Assembly: GCA_964017235.1 (NCBI GenBank)
Contig: OZ024928.1
Span: forward strand, 84,997,566-85,061,565
From: Sabellastarte sp. h YS-2021
Taxonomy: Eukaryota; Annelida; Polychaeta; Sabellida; Sabellidae
DNA length: 64,000 nucleotides
Reading direction: 5' to 3'
Below, piece by piece: positions 25,501-36,872 of the stretch (the first letter of the stretch is position 1; each line of letters starts with the position of its first letter). The notes under the pieces were generated by a model that worked only from the letters and a program-made list of their open reading frames with translations, was not told the DNA's origin and ran no database searches. The position numbers and the translations under genes are program-made.

Positions 25501-26323
25501 GCAAAAATTCGAAAATTCAAAATGGCCGCCATTTTTGGGGAGGGGAAAATTTTTTGAAAATTGCAAAGATTGAATTCCTTAGATACCCTGTGGGTCGAAA
25601 ATTTCGACGAAATCGCTCTATCTCGCACGGTTAAGGAGATAGAAGCAAATTAGTGTTTTGCCATTTTTGGCAAAAATTCGAAAATTCAAAATGGCCACCA
25701 TTTTTGGGGAGGGGAAAATTTTTGGAAAATTGCAAAGATTGCATTGCTTAGATAGCCTGTGCGTCGAAAATTTTGCCGAAATCGCTCTATCTCGCACGGT
25801 TAAGGAGATAGAAGGAAATTAGTGTTTTGCCATTTTTGGCAAAAATTCAAAATGGCCGCCATTTTTGGGGAGGGGAAAATTTTGTAAAAATTGCAAATAT
25901 TACATTCCTTAGATACCCTGTGGGTCGAAAATTTCGACGAAATCGCTCTATCTCTTACGATTTCTGAGATATTAGCAAATTACTCAAAAGTAGTACTGAA
26001 AATACACAATGAAGTACCTAAATGGCTATTACTCATGTACTGACAAAGCTATCAGTCCCAAATGCAATACCAAGCGAGCTATGGACATAACAATCTTGTA
26101 TTCAAAATTGTAGTAAAATATCTTTAATTATTTTAGCTTAAATGCACGGAAACCAATGGGTACTGAAAATAGCTGTACTTAAGTATTACTCAGTAAGCAA
26201 AAGAGGTACAACAGCCAAAAGCAATCCCAAGCAAGCTACTGACCCAATAAGCCTGCATACCAAATTTGGTGACAATAGCTCTAATACTTTTCCTTTAAAT
26301 GAGCGGAAACCATGCGTGACGCC
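22520..26323 (+). mobile_element. family II element, copy 1 (3' truncated)
   Basis: Starts CTAGAAATAGGCCGCCC after TTATAA, 28 bases beyond the end of family I copy B. It matches the 5' and 3' modules of the complete family II copy at 40,498-41,984, including GAAACCATGCGTGACGCC. It diverges at 26,323, before the GC-rich terminal part and hairpin. Between the modules lie about 19 units of a 168-bp satellite in place of the roughly 150-bp units of the other copy. Confidence 0.75.
22720..25960 (+). repeat. 168-bp satellite array, about 19 units
   Basis: The unit carries GATACCCTGTGGGTCGAAAA, ATCGCTCTATCTCGCACGG, TTAAGGAGATAGAAGC and AAAATGGCCGCCATTTTTGG. CACGGTTAAGG recurs every 163-172 bp from about 22,770 to 25,795. 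The unit is clearly homologous to the 169-bp satellite of family I although it sits in a different element family. A 506-bp offset between near-identical blocks (24,605-24,829 and 25,111-25,335) shows a higher-order repeat of three units. Confidence 0.9.
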
Positions 26324-26369
26324 TAAGATAGCCATAACATTATTAATATTCAAAATTTAAATAGACAGG

Positions 26370-27850
26370 CACTTCCTTTGAAAAATTCAAAGATTTCAGC
26401 TCTATGAGCTACATAGTTTGACAGTTACAGGGCTTTAAAGTGGCATAATATCCATAAATTGGGTCTCTGTGGGCATTTTACAATTGTTAAAGAGACCTTA
26501 GCAATTAAACTACAGAACTGAAACTTTTTGGGGGACATACACAACAAACAAAAATTATATATAATACAGTTTAAGACTTGTCACACTAAGCATTTCCAAA
26601 TAACAGGGCAAAATACAGAAAAAAATGTCAAAAAAGGTCACTTGGGCAAGTGTCTATGGCCCTCATACACAGGTTAAATGTCTACTAAAAGCCTTGATTT
26701 TCGGCACATGTGAAAAGGACATAATAATGCATTTCCAGATGGGATTTCAGCTCAATCAATCACATAGTTTAACAGTCACAGGGCTTAAAGGTGGCAAAAA
26801 GTCCAAATATTGGGTCTCTGTGGGCCTTTTAGAGATCTCGATGTGGTTTTTAAATTAAAGCATCAGACTTAAAATCTGCTACATACTAAGACTACACATA
26901 GAATATGTACCTAATAATAAAGTTTGAAACTTCTCAGACTCACCATTTCCAAGTTACAGAGCAAAATATGTGAAAAATGTCTTAAAACGGTCACTCGGGT
27001 GGGTGTTAATGGTCCTCATACACAGTTTAAATGTCTACTTGAAGCCTTGATTTTTGGCACATGTAAAAGGAACATAATAATGCATTCCCAGATGGGATTT
27101 CAGCTCCATCAATAACATAGTTTAACAGTCACAGGGCTTAAAGGTGGCAAAAAGTCCATATATTGGGTCTTTGGGAGCCCGTCAGAGACCTCAATTTGAC
27201 CTTCAAATTAAAGCTTCAGACTTAAAATCTGTTACATACTAACATTACACATAGAATATATATCTATACTTCTCAGACTTACCATTTCCAAGTTACAGAG
27301 CAAAATATGTGAAAAATGTCTTAAAAGGGTCACTCGGGTGGGTGTTTATGGTCCTCATACATGGGTTAAATGTCTATTAAAGGCCTAAATTTTGGAGTAC
27401 ATACAAGAAAAACATATTGATATATTCTCAGATGATATTTCACTTAGATGAGAGACATAGTTTGAAAGCTACAGTGCTTGAAGATGGCAAAAAGTCCATA
27501 AATTGGGTCTCTGTGGGCAATTTTGAGATCTTAAGTCAGCCTAACAGGTAAACCTACAGCCTTTAAATTTTTCACAGACAAGGATTACATATAAGAGTTA
27601 CATCTAGTGCAGTTTGAGACTCATCAGAATTACCACTTCCAAATTATAGGGCAAAATAAGTTAAAAATATAGGAAAAAAGTCCTAAGTGGGGTCTTTATG
27701 GGCCTCAAAGACAATTTTCTCCTCAACTTAAAGTCTTGATTTTCGGCACATGTACTAAGAATATATTAATGTGTTCTCAGGTAAAATTTAGGGCAGATAA
27801 GCCTCATAGTTTGTGACCTAGAGGGCTCTAAGTGGCCAAAAGTGCAATTT
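26370..27850 (+). repeat. tandem repeat, 341-354 bp unit, four to five copies (family III)
   Basis: Units are anchored on CATAGTTTAACAGTCACAGG (or a variant) near 26,405, 26,759, 27,112, 27,453 and 27,796. Each also carries a TCACTCGGGTGGGTGTT-like motif. This is the longest repeat unit in the window and appears only in family III. Confidence 0.75.
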
Positions 27851-28063
27851 CTGACCTTAAGGTGGCCATAAGTTCTTTATTATTGGGAGTTTAAGGTCAC
27901 CTTAAAATAGGGATCTTCCTTTGGGCATCCTTAACATGTGTACCAAGTTTGAAAAAAAAATATTAATCCGTTTTTGAGTTATCGCGTCCACAAGGAAATT
28001 TCTACGGCGGCGGCGCGACGGACCTGAATCCAATATATCCCCGACTTTCGTCTGGGGATATAA

Positions 28064-29459
28064 TTAGCCAGAGTTCCCCTGATTCACTCAGGATACAAGG
28101 CCCATCAAAGATCCAGCTCTGGCCTCTTATCCAGTCTCTTCTGTCAAGAAGATAATAGAAAGGGTGGAAAATGTAAAATCTCTCTCGTTTTACAATTACC
28201 TATTCCTAGTCCCCAAGCCTCACAAAGGGTAGAGGCCAGTGACAGACATAAGCAGGCTCAACACCTTTCTACTTTTAGAAAGGTTCAAATGGAAACTCCA
28301 GAGTCCATCTCCGCCTCTCTGATTCCAGGGGAATGGGTGTCATCGATTGACCTGTCAGACGCCCACAACCCCTTCCACCAAAGCTCAAGGAAGTACCTTA
28401 CATAGTCCTTAGAGTGGATAATAAATCAGGAGAAGTCTGAACTCAAATCTACTCAGGTGTTTCCATTCATGGGCTACAAATTTCACCTAGATTTAGCCCT
28501 TGTAAAACCATTCAGAGAGATGGCTTAATCTTCAGGATTTGATCCTACGCTTAAAATTAAAACATGTTTTTGACTTCCAGATGTTTGATGTCGCTAATTG
28601 GGTTGTGCTTGCCTCAACGGACAAAATGGTCCCGGAGGGATGCCTTCACATAAGGCCCTATCAGTTTAACCTCAAGGAGCACTGTAGATATTCAGTCATT
28701 GGACAGCCTCCCTCCTTGGACAGAAACCATTTCAGCACACTTAGACTGGTGGCAAAATCCCTCATGATGAAAGGTGCAGACCTTCATCCCAAAGACCACA
28801 GTATCCAACCCTTTACAGACACCTCAAACGAAGGCTGGGGCACTCACTTAGAGCAAGCCTCTACAACGGGTCTGTTTTTAGACAGGTAAAAAAGGCAAAC
28901 CAAACGGTCTTGGTTGCAATGAACAACTCAACAGTGGTAGCTAACATAAACAAACAAGGAGGAACCACTCGGAGGAGATGTGCGCTCCCCTGTGAAAGAT
29001 CATGACCTGATGCCATCATTACCAGACAACCTTAAAAGCCAGACAAATTCCAGGGTGTCTGAATGTGATGGCTGACATTCTGTCCAGGTCGAACCAAGTC
29101 CAGTCAACAGAATGGTCACTACATCCGCAGGTGTTCAAATAGATCTGTCAAAAGTGGTTTACTCCTCATGTAGATCTATTTGTCACTCATTTGAACCACA
29201 AACTTCCACTGTATGTGTCTCCAATCCCAGACCAAAATGCTTGTTACACAGATGCTCTAAACTGGTCAGGTCTCACTGATTATGCGTACCCTCCTACGTA
29301 CCCTCCTATCCTCCTATCACTCCTTCACAGGGTGATCCAAAAAATCAGGCAATGCAGGCTGGCCAGGGATGCCATGGTTTTGGGACCTAGTGCAGCTCTC
29401 AACTTCCAGATCCCACTTCAGCTACCAGTGTCAACATCTCTTCTCAAACAGTCCCACAA
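28064..29459 (+). pseudogene. DIRS reverse transcriptase and RNase H, broken
   Basis: Fragments in order are LFLVPKPHKG, METPESISASLIPGEW with SIDLSDA, INQEKSELKSTQVF and GYKFHLDLAL. Next come an RNase H stretch with GADLHPKD and FTDTSNEGWGTHL (28,539-28,889), then NNSTVVANINKQGG, and a C-terminal block with LNHKLPLYVSPIPDQNA (29,191-29,459). Stops and frameshifts separate them. Near 28,400 the text jumps from SRKYL to the post-palm region, so the catalytic palm box of the polymerase is deleted. The frame is cut at 29,459 by family I copy C and resumes at 34,699. Confidence 0.8.
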
Positions 29460-29965
29460 CTAGAGGATCGCTCGCAAAAAAAAAAGATAATGTTTTTGCA
29501 TAGCAAAAACAAAGCGTCCCGAAAAGGATATAAAGGTGAGTGCTAAAGTATTAAGAAAATGCTTCGTTTCTAGCCTTATACTGTTGTGGCAACCAAAGTC
29601 AGCGCAGTCTGCTCTATCTAGCACGGTTTTCACGATATAAGCATTTTTGTGTTTTGCAAAAAATAAAAAAATTAAAAATGTCCGCTATATTTGGCGAGAC
29701 AAAAATATTTTGAAAATTGGCATGGCTACTCTGCAGAGATACCCAGCAGGTCAAAAATTTTGTTGAGTTTGCTCCATATAGCACAGTTTTCGAGATATAA
29801 GCATTTTTGTGTTTTGCAAAAACTTTGAAAATTCAAAATGGCCACCATTTTTGGGGAGACAAAAATTTTTGTCAAGACCACTGCCGTGGTGTGTATCTCC
29901 CGCCGAGCATTAAAGCAGAAGAAATAGCTTTTCCGAGATATTCACAATTTTTCATTTTCGTGTGT

Positions 29966-32232
29966 GAAAGGTCTTCCAAAAGTAGGTGAATGAGTTATTT
30001 GAGAAAAATTGGCTATCTGCAATACTATTAAGAGATAATTCACATTTACTCATTTTGAGCAGGTGAATAATTATCTATGGGTCTGAAACTTCACCAAGTG
30101 AAAGCTCTCCCAAAAGTAGGTGAATGAGTTATTTGAGAAAAATTGGCTATCTGTAATACTTTTAGAGATAATTCGCATTTACTCATTTTGAGTAGGTGAG
30201 TAATTAGCTATGGGTCTGAAACTTCACCATGTGAAAGCTCTCCCACAAGTAGATGAATGAGTATTTGATAAAAATTGGGTATCTGCAATACTTTTACAGA
30301 TAATTAGCATTTACTCATTTTGAGTAGGTGAATAAATAGCTATGGGTCTGAAACTTCACAGAGTGAAAGCTCTCCCAAAAGTAGGTGAATGAGTTATTTG
30401 AGAAAAATTGGCTATCTGCAATACTTTTAGAGATAATTCGCATTTACTCATTTTGAGTAGACGAGTAATTAGCTATGGGTCTGAAACTTCACCAAGTGAA
30501 AGCTCTCCCAAAAGTAGGTGAATGATTAAGTTGAGAAGAATTGGCTATCTGCAATACTTTTAGAGATAATTCGCATTTACTCATTTTGAGTAGGTGAGTA
30601 ATTAGCTATGGGTCTGAAACTTCACAAAGTGAAAGCTCTCCCAAAAGTAGGTGAATGAGTTATTTGAGAAAAATTGGCTATCTGCAATACTTTTACAGAT
30701 AATTCGCATTTACTCATTTTGAGTAGGTGAGTAATTAGCTATGGGTCTGAAACTTCACAGAGTGAAAGCTCTCCCAAAAGTAGGTGAATGAGTTATTTGA
30801 GAAAAATTGGCTATCTGCAATACTTTTAGAGATAATTCGCATTTACTCATTTTGAGTAGGTGAGTAATTAGCTATGGGTCTGAAACTTCACCAAGTGAAA
30901 GCTCTCCCAAAAGTAGGTGAATGAGTTATTTGAGAAAAATTGGCTATCTGTAATACTTTTAGAGATAATTCGCATTTACTCATTTTGAGTAGGTGAGTAA
31001 TTAGCTATGGGTCTGAAACTTCACCATGTGAAAGCTCTCCCACAAGTAGATGAATGAGTATTTGATAAAAATTGGGTATCTGCAATACTTTTACAGATAA
31101 TTAGCATTTACTCATTTTGAGTAGGTGATTAAATAGCTATGGGTCTGAAACTTCACAGAGTGAAAGCTCTCCCAAAAGTAGGTGAATGAGTTATTTGAGA
31201 AAAATTGGCTATCTGCAATACTTTTAGAGATAATTCGCATTTACTCATTTTGAGTAGACGAGTAATTAGCTATGGGTCTGAAACTTCACCAAGTGAAAGC
31301 TCTCCCAAAAGTAGGTGAATGATTAAGTTGAGAAAAATTGGCTATCTGCAATACTTTATGAGATAATTCGCATTTACTCATTTTGAGTAGGTGAGTAATT
31401 AGCTATGGGTCTGAAACTTCACGAAGTGAAAGCTCTCCCAAAAGTAGGTGAATGAGTTATTTGAGAAAAACTGGCTATCTGCAATACTTTTTAGAGATAA
31501 TTCGCATTTACTCATTTTGAGTAGGTGAGTAATTAGCTATGGGTCTGAAACTTCACCAAGTGAAAGCTCTCCCAAAAGTAGGTGAATGAGTTATTTGAGA
31601 AAAATTGGCTATCTGCAATACTTTTACAGATAATTCGCATTTACTCATTTTGAGTAGGTGAGTAATTAGCTATGGGTCTGAAACTTCACCATGTGAAAGC
31701 TCTCCCACAAGTAGGTGAATGAGTTATTTGACAAAAATTGGGTATCCGCAATACTTTTACAGATAATTCGCATTTACTCATTTTGAGTAGGTGAGTAATT
31801 AGCTATGGGTCTGAAACTTCACCATGTGAAAGCTCTCCCACAAGTAGATGAATGAGTTATTTGACAAAAATTGGGTATCCGCAATACTTTTACAGATAAT
31901 TAGCATTTACTCATTTTAAGTAGGTAAATAATTAGCTATGGGTCTGAAACTTCACCATGTGAAAGCTCTCCCAAAAGTAGGTGAATGAGTTATTTGAGAA
32001 AAATTGGCTATCTGCAATACTTTTAGAAATAATTCGCATTTACTCATTTTGAGTAGGTAAATAATTAGCTATGGGTCTGAAACTTCACCATGTGAAAGCT
32101 CTCCCAAAAGTAGGTGAATGAGTTATTTGAGAAAAATTGGCCATCTGCAATACTTTTAGAGGTAATTCGCATTTACTCTTTTTGAGTAGGTGAGCAATTA
32201 GCTATGGGTCTGAAACTTCACCAAGTGAAAGC
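29966..32232 (+). repeat. 133-bp satellite array, about 17 units (copy C)
   Basis: Same unit as copies A and B. A block of six units is duplicated at an offset of about 797 bp: the rare variants CTGTAATACTTTT (30,151 and 30,948) and GATTAAGTTGAGA (about 30,525 and 31,321) recur in the same order. Confidence 0.9.
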
Positions 32233-34310
32233 TCTTTGGGATAGCTGCTCTGCAGAGATACCCTGAAGACAAAAAATTTCGTCGAAATCGCTCTATCTAG
32301 CACGGTTTTCGAGATATAAGCATTTTTGTGTTTTGCAATTTTGCGAAAAATTTGAAAATTCAAAATGGCCGCCATTTTTTGCGAGATATTTTTTGTTTGA
32401 AAATTGGCATGGCTACTCTGCAGAGATACCCTGCGGGTCAAAAATTTCGTCGAAATCGCTCTATCTAGCAGGGTTTTTGAGATATAAGCATTTTTATGTT
32501 TTGCAATTTTTGCGAAAAATTCGAAAATTCAAAATGGCCGCCATTTTTGGCGAGACAAAATTTTTTTGAAAACTGGCATGGCTACTCTGCAGATATACCC
32601 TGTGGGTCAAAAATTTTGTCGAAATCGCTCTATCTAGCAGGGTTTTCGAGATATAACCATTTTTATGTTTTGCAATTTTTGCGAAAAATTTGAAAATTCA
32701 AAATGGCCGCCATTTTTGGCAAGACAAAATTTTTTTGAAAATTGGCATGGCTACTCTGCAGAGATACCCTGTGGGTCAAAAACTTCGTCGATATCGCTCT
32801 ATCTAGCACGGTTTTCGAGATATAAGCATTTTTGTGTTTTGCAATTTTGCGAAAAATTCGAAAATTCAAAATGGCCGCCATTTTTTGCGAGAAATTTTTT
32901 GTTTGAAAATTGGCATGGCTACTCTGCAGAGATACCCTGTGGGTCAAAAATTTCGTCGAAATCGCTCTATCTAGCAGGGTTTTTGAGATATAAGCATTTT
33001 TATGTTTTGCAATTTTTGCAAAAATTTCGAAAATTCAAAATGGCCGCCATTTTTGGCGAGACAAAATTTTTTTGAAAATTGGCATGGCTACTCTGCAGAT
33101 ATACCCTGTGGGTCAAAAATTTCGTCGAAATCGCTCTATCTAGCAGGGTTTTCGAGATATAACCATTTTTATGTTTTGCAATTTTTGCGAAAAATTCGAA
33201 AATTCAAAATGGCCGCCATTTTTGGCGAGACAGAAATTTTTTCAGAATTGGGATAACTACTCTGCAGAGATACCCTGTGGGTCAAAAATTTCGTCGAAAT
33301 CGCTCTATCTAGCAGGGTTTTCGAGATATAACCATTTTTATGTTTTGCAATTTTTGCGAAAAAAAATTGGCATGGCTACTCTGCAGAGATACCCTGTGGG
33401 TCAAAAATTTCGTCGATATCGCTCTATCTAGCACGGTTTTCGAGATATAAGCATTTTTGTGTTTTGCAATTTTGCGAAAAATTCGAAAATTCAAAATGGC
33501 CGCCATTTTTTGCGAGAAATTTTTTGTTTGAAAATTGGCATGGCTACTCTGCAGAGATACCCTGTGGGTCAAAAATTTCGTCGAAATCGCTCTATCTAGC
33601 AGGGTTTTTGAGATATAAGCATTTTTATGTTTTGCAATTTTTGCAAAAATTTCGAAAATTCAAAATGGCCGCCATTTTTGGCGAGACAAAATTTTTTTGG
33701 AAAATTGGCATGGCTACTCTGCAGATATCCCCTGTGGATCAAAAATTTCGTCGAAATCGCTCTATCTAGCAGGGTTTTCGAGATATAACCATTTTTATGT
33801 TTTGCAATTTTTGCGAAAAATTCGAAAATTCAAAATGGCCGCCATTTTTTGCGAGAGAGAATTTTTTTCAAAATTGGGATAACTACTCTGCAGAGATACC
33901 CTGTGGGTCAAAAATTTCGTCGAAATCGCTCTATCTAGCACGGTTTTCGAGATATAAGCATTTAGTGTTTTGCAATTTTTGCGAAAATTTCGAAAATTCA
34001 AAATGGCCGCCATTTTTGGCGAGACAAAAATTTTTTGAAAATTGGGAAAAGTACTCCGCAGAGTTATCCTGCGGGTCAAAAATTTTGTCGAAATTGCTCT
34101 ATCTAGCACGGTTTTTGAGATATAAGCATTTTTGTGTTTTGCAATTTTTGCGAAAATTTTGAAAATTCAAAATGGCCGCCATTTTGGGCGAGACAAAAAT
34201 TTTTTGAAAATTGGGAAAACTACTCCGCAGAGATACCCTGCGGTTCAAAAATTTCGTCGAAATCGCTCTATCTAGCACGGTTTTCAAGATATAAGCATTT
34301 TTGTGTTTTC
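32233..34310 (+). repeat. 169-bp satellite array, about 12 units (copy C)
   Basis: Same unit as in copies A and B, with a run of units showing AGCAGGGTTTT in place of AGCACGGTTTT and a shortened unit near 33,355. Overlapping open frames up to 136 codons on both strands are repeat artefacts. Confidence 0.9.
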
Positions 34311-34698
34311 CTTATTTGGAAAATTCGTAATGATTAATTAATCATTAATTACTCGGCCATTTCTTGACCAATCAATGCCAAAATCTAATGATTTCCAGAT
34401 TTTAATAGAATGAATGTATTTGCCAAGTTTCAGGTGAATTGATAAAATTCCTTTCAAGTTATCATCCGGACAAGCTTCCCCATCGAAAAAAATACCTTTT
34501 TGGTCATGTGACCTCTCTGATTGGTTGAAATGTCACTGCAGCATATTCAAAAAAATTCCCCAGGGCTACTGCCTAAACCTGCCAAATTTGAAAAGAATCC
34601 GCCTAACGGTTACAGAGTTATAAGGAAAACAAAATGCGGAGCCGGCGGAGCCGGAAGCTCTCCCATACACAAACAAGCATCCCTTGCGGGACGCTTAA

Positions 34699-35520
34699 TT
34701 ATGTGTTTCACAGCAATCCACATCTCAACCTCAGACCTTAACAGGTTGCTCTCCAGTTTTCACAGGGATCATCCCAAAAGTTCCAGGAATCTTCCAAATG
34801 GAATCTTTTTTGTTGTGCTTAATGAGCTCACAAAAGCACCCTTTGAGCCTATGAAAGACACAGACCTCAAACATCTTACTCTCAAAACTGCTTTCTTACT
34901 AGCTTTGGCCTCCGGCATCGCCACAGCGAAATTCATGCCTGGGTTGCAAACAAAGTATCTAATCTAGGCCAATGGGAAAAGGTAGCCTCGTTCCCTGCTT
35001 CAGATTTCATAGCCAAAAACCAACTAGGAAGAGAAGGTTCTCAAAGTGCGTCTCCAGTGACTATTCCTGCTTTGACTACTATTGTAGCTAGACAATTCAA
35101 AGAAGACAGGACCCTGTGTCCGGTACAGACCCTGAGGTATTACCTGGATCAAGCAAAAGACCTAAGAGGGTCTCGATCCCTACTCTTTATTTCCTTCAAG
35201 AAAGGACACACCTCAGACATCAGACCCGCTACTCTCTCTTCTTGGTTAAAACAACTATCCTACTTTGTTACAAACAAGCAGACCAACAAGCCTTGGACTT
35301 GGTCCAAATTAAAGTGCATTACATTAGGGCCTTTGCGGCCTCTAAGGCCTTTTACTTTGGGCTTTTTGGTGGACCAAATCATGCAAGTTTGTCACTGGAA
35401 AGCTCACATTTTTTACCTAAAAGACCTTACTTGGTCAGATAACGACAGCAATATGTCTCTGGGTCCAGTAGTAGCAGTTCAACAACTCCTAGATCCTTCC
35501 CCTCAGACTAGTCATCCTCG
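34699..35520 (+). pseudogene. DIRS tyrosine recombinase remnant
   Basis: Recognisable blocks are APFEPMKDTDLKHLTLKTAF with LLALASG (34,830-34,920), CPVQTLRYYLDQAKDLRGSR (35,115-35,175), and an H-x-x-R-like region with IRAFAASKAF near 35,320-35,350. TWSDNDSNM lies near the C-terminus. At least three frameshifts break it (for example after LALASG, where the arginine of box A should follow). It would be the strand-transfer enzyme that inserts circular DIRS DNA. It is inactive here. Confidence 0.75.
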
Positions 35521-36091
35521 GAAAGAAAAAAAAAAGGGGGGGGGGGGGGGGCAAATCCGTTGCAGCCAAGTCTTCAGGAGTTCAAATCCCAGGGTCTAGG
35601 TATATGTCTATCTCTTTAGGCTGTTGGGTAAGGTGTTTTATCGTTTATTTCAGTTACAGTTTTTAACATGTATTAAGTACTTATTCAGGTGATCCCACAA
35701 TCTCATATTTAGGGAGGCAAGTTGATGAGATTTTTCAAGCCTAGGGCTTGTTTTCATTCGTGGTAAAGCCTTTGGCTACACTTACCCCTTCAAATCCAGA
35801 CATCCAGACAGCTATAGTACTGTCATTCATTCAAATATTCTGGTTTTTGGCTTCTTACAGGCCCAGTTCCCGGAACCGGGGCACTGTAAGCGGGACTCGG
35901 ACTGGCTTTTCTAAAACATTCATTCTAATCTAATTAATTCAAATCCAAGAAAAATTGACAAATACCTCCAGTCTTAGCTGTAATCCCTCCACCGAGTAGT
36001 TGGATTCAGCATTCAGTTCCACAAGGTAAGCTATTGTAACGCAATGCCTCCGCGCTGTATTACAGCTGACGTGGTATGGGCAAAATTACAA
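35521..36091. other. DIRS 3' non-coding region; poly-A/poly-G tract
   Basis: Contains an A-run followed by about 17 G at 35,526-35,552, then unique DIRS tail sequence. At 36,012-36,043 an inner copy of the terminal motif (CATTCAGTTCCACAAGG) matches the left end inverted. No gene is seen. Confidence 0.5.
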
Positions 36092-36244
36092 CTCGAAAGA
36101 AAGGAGATCATGCGGTATTTTACGACGGGGATCACCCCCCTGTGAGGCACCGGCCAGTACTAGACTTCTATTTTTCTTGGACGTTGACCAGGGCCTGCGG
36201 CCATCCGAGATCAGCATTCAGTTCCACATGGTAAGCTTGTAGCT
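36092..36244 (+). repeat. right inverted terminal repeat of the DIRS element
   Basis: Contains GAGATCATGCGGTATTTTAC, GAGGCACCGGCCAGTACTAG and CATTCAGTTCCACATGG. All appear as reverse complements at 5,718-5,895. Confidence 0.8.
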
Positions 36245-36519
36245 TATAAAAGCTACATTTAAGTAATTAAAATTTTCAAATTTATACTTTATTCATTTAA
36301 CTGCAAAATAATTCTAAAGGCTGGGTACTGGAAAGCCACCAAAGCTGACATCTTGATTGTATCCCATCCGGTTCACATTTGTTTCACATTCAGCTGAAGC
36401 TACTAACATATCATGTACATATATATGTGCATGTCAAAATTCATTAAAATCAACAGAAGTACCATTTTGCCCCAGAAAGAATATTCCTTAAACTATATAC
36501 CATTGTCAAACAGGCAACT

Positions 36520-36735
36520 GCAGGTCCGCAGTAGCCTAGTGGGCTAGCAGGTTTGGCATCTAATCACAGGCTGTCACTTTTGTGTGGGTTCGACTCCAAC
36601 CAGTGATGAGGTTTGGCATTACAGGCTCTCATCTCCATGTGGGTTCGACTCCCACAATTTACAATGCTGAGGACTTGTCCCTAAATGATCCTGGCTATTA
36701 AACAGGACATAAAACCCCAACTTGGACTTTGATAA
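36520..36735 (+). mobile_element. tRNA-derived SINE-like sequence
   Basis: A tRNA-like head has an A-box-like GTAGCCTAGTGGGCTAGCAG (36,531-36,550) and a B box GGGTTCGACTCC (36,587-36,598). A second, partial head has GGGTTCGACTCCCAC at 36,641-36,655. An unrelated tail follows with TTAAACAGGACATAAAACCC. A pair of B boxes with a non-tRNA tail fits a SINE better than a tRNA gene. Confidence 0.6.
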
Positions 36736-36872
36736 AGGCAAATGCCATGTGTAAACACCTTGTCCAAAGATGTTATCTCCCTGTAAACCAAAGCATCGGT
36801 AAGATTTGAACTAGTGACATGAAGACCAAAGGAATATAAAGTAACTTTCAATTGACTGACGATAATTTGAGA

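Larger units (their letters stand above)
7881..28063 (+). mobile_element. family III hairpin-ended element carrying three nested elements
   Basis: Starts CTAGATTGGGCC after ACAA and ends GGGGATATAA before TTAGCC. A 12-bp motif near the 5' end (ATATCCCCAGAC, 7,907-7,918) is perfectly inverted at 28,050-28,061, next to the terminal hairpin. Its own sequence is about 2.75 kb: 7,881-8,159, 16,921-17,620, 22,492-22,519 and 26,324-28,063. The rest is family I copies A and B and a truncated family II copy. It includes a 345-354 bp tandem array and a GC-rich 3' module (CGGCGGCGGCGCGACGG). No protein is encoded. Diverged relics of its 5' end lie at 42,435 and 46,605. The structure fits a non-autonomous Helitron/Helentron-like element. 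Confidence 0.75.
29460..34698 (+). mobile_element. family I hairpin-ended element, copy C (5.2 kb)
   Basis: Complete ends: CTAGAGGATCGCTCGC start, AAGCGTCCC at 29,512-29,520, about 17 units of the 133-bp repeat, about 12 units of the 169-bp repeat, a 3' module, a hairpin (GCATCCC-TTGC-GGGACGC) and TTAA. It is inserted between CACAA and TTATG of the DIRS coding sequence. Joining 29,459 to 34,699 keeps the DIRS frame open across the junction, which fixes the boundaries independently of sequence similarity. Confidence 0.88.
5718..36244 (+). mobile_element. DIRS-type tyrosine-recombinase retrotransposon, split by nested insertions
   Basis: The element is defined by inverted terminal repeats (5,718-5,895 and 36,092-36,244) and by DIRS-type coding remnants in the expected order: ORF1/gag (6,711-7,735), reverse transcriptase start (7,737-7,880), reverse transcriptase and RNase H (28,064-29,459), and tyrosine recombinase (34,699-35,520). 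A family III element (7,881-28,063) and a family I element (29,460-34,698) interrupt it. Removing both inserts leaves roughly 5.1 kb, about the usual length of DIRS elements. All reading frames carry stops and shifts, so it is dead. DIRS elements use a tyrosine recombinase rather than a DDE integrase, and no target duplication is expected or seen. Confidence 0.85.

Noticed and set aside
32333..34337. Series of overlapping open frames of 60-136 codons on both strands in the 169-bp array (also at 16.0-16.5 and 20.9-22.1 kb)
   Set aside because: They recur with the satellite period, occur on both strands, change register because 169 is not a multiple of three, and match no protein family.
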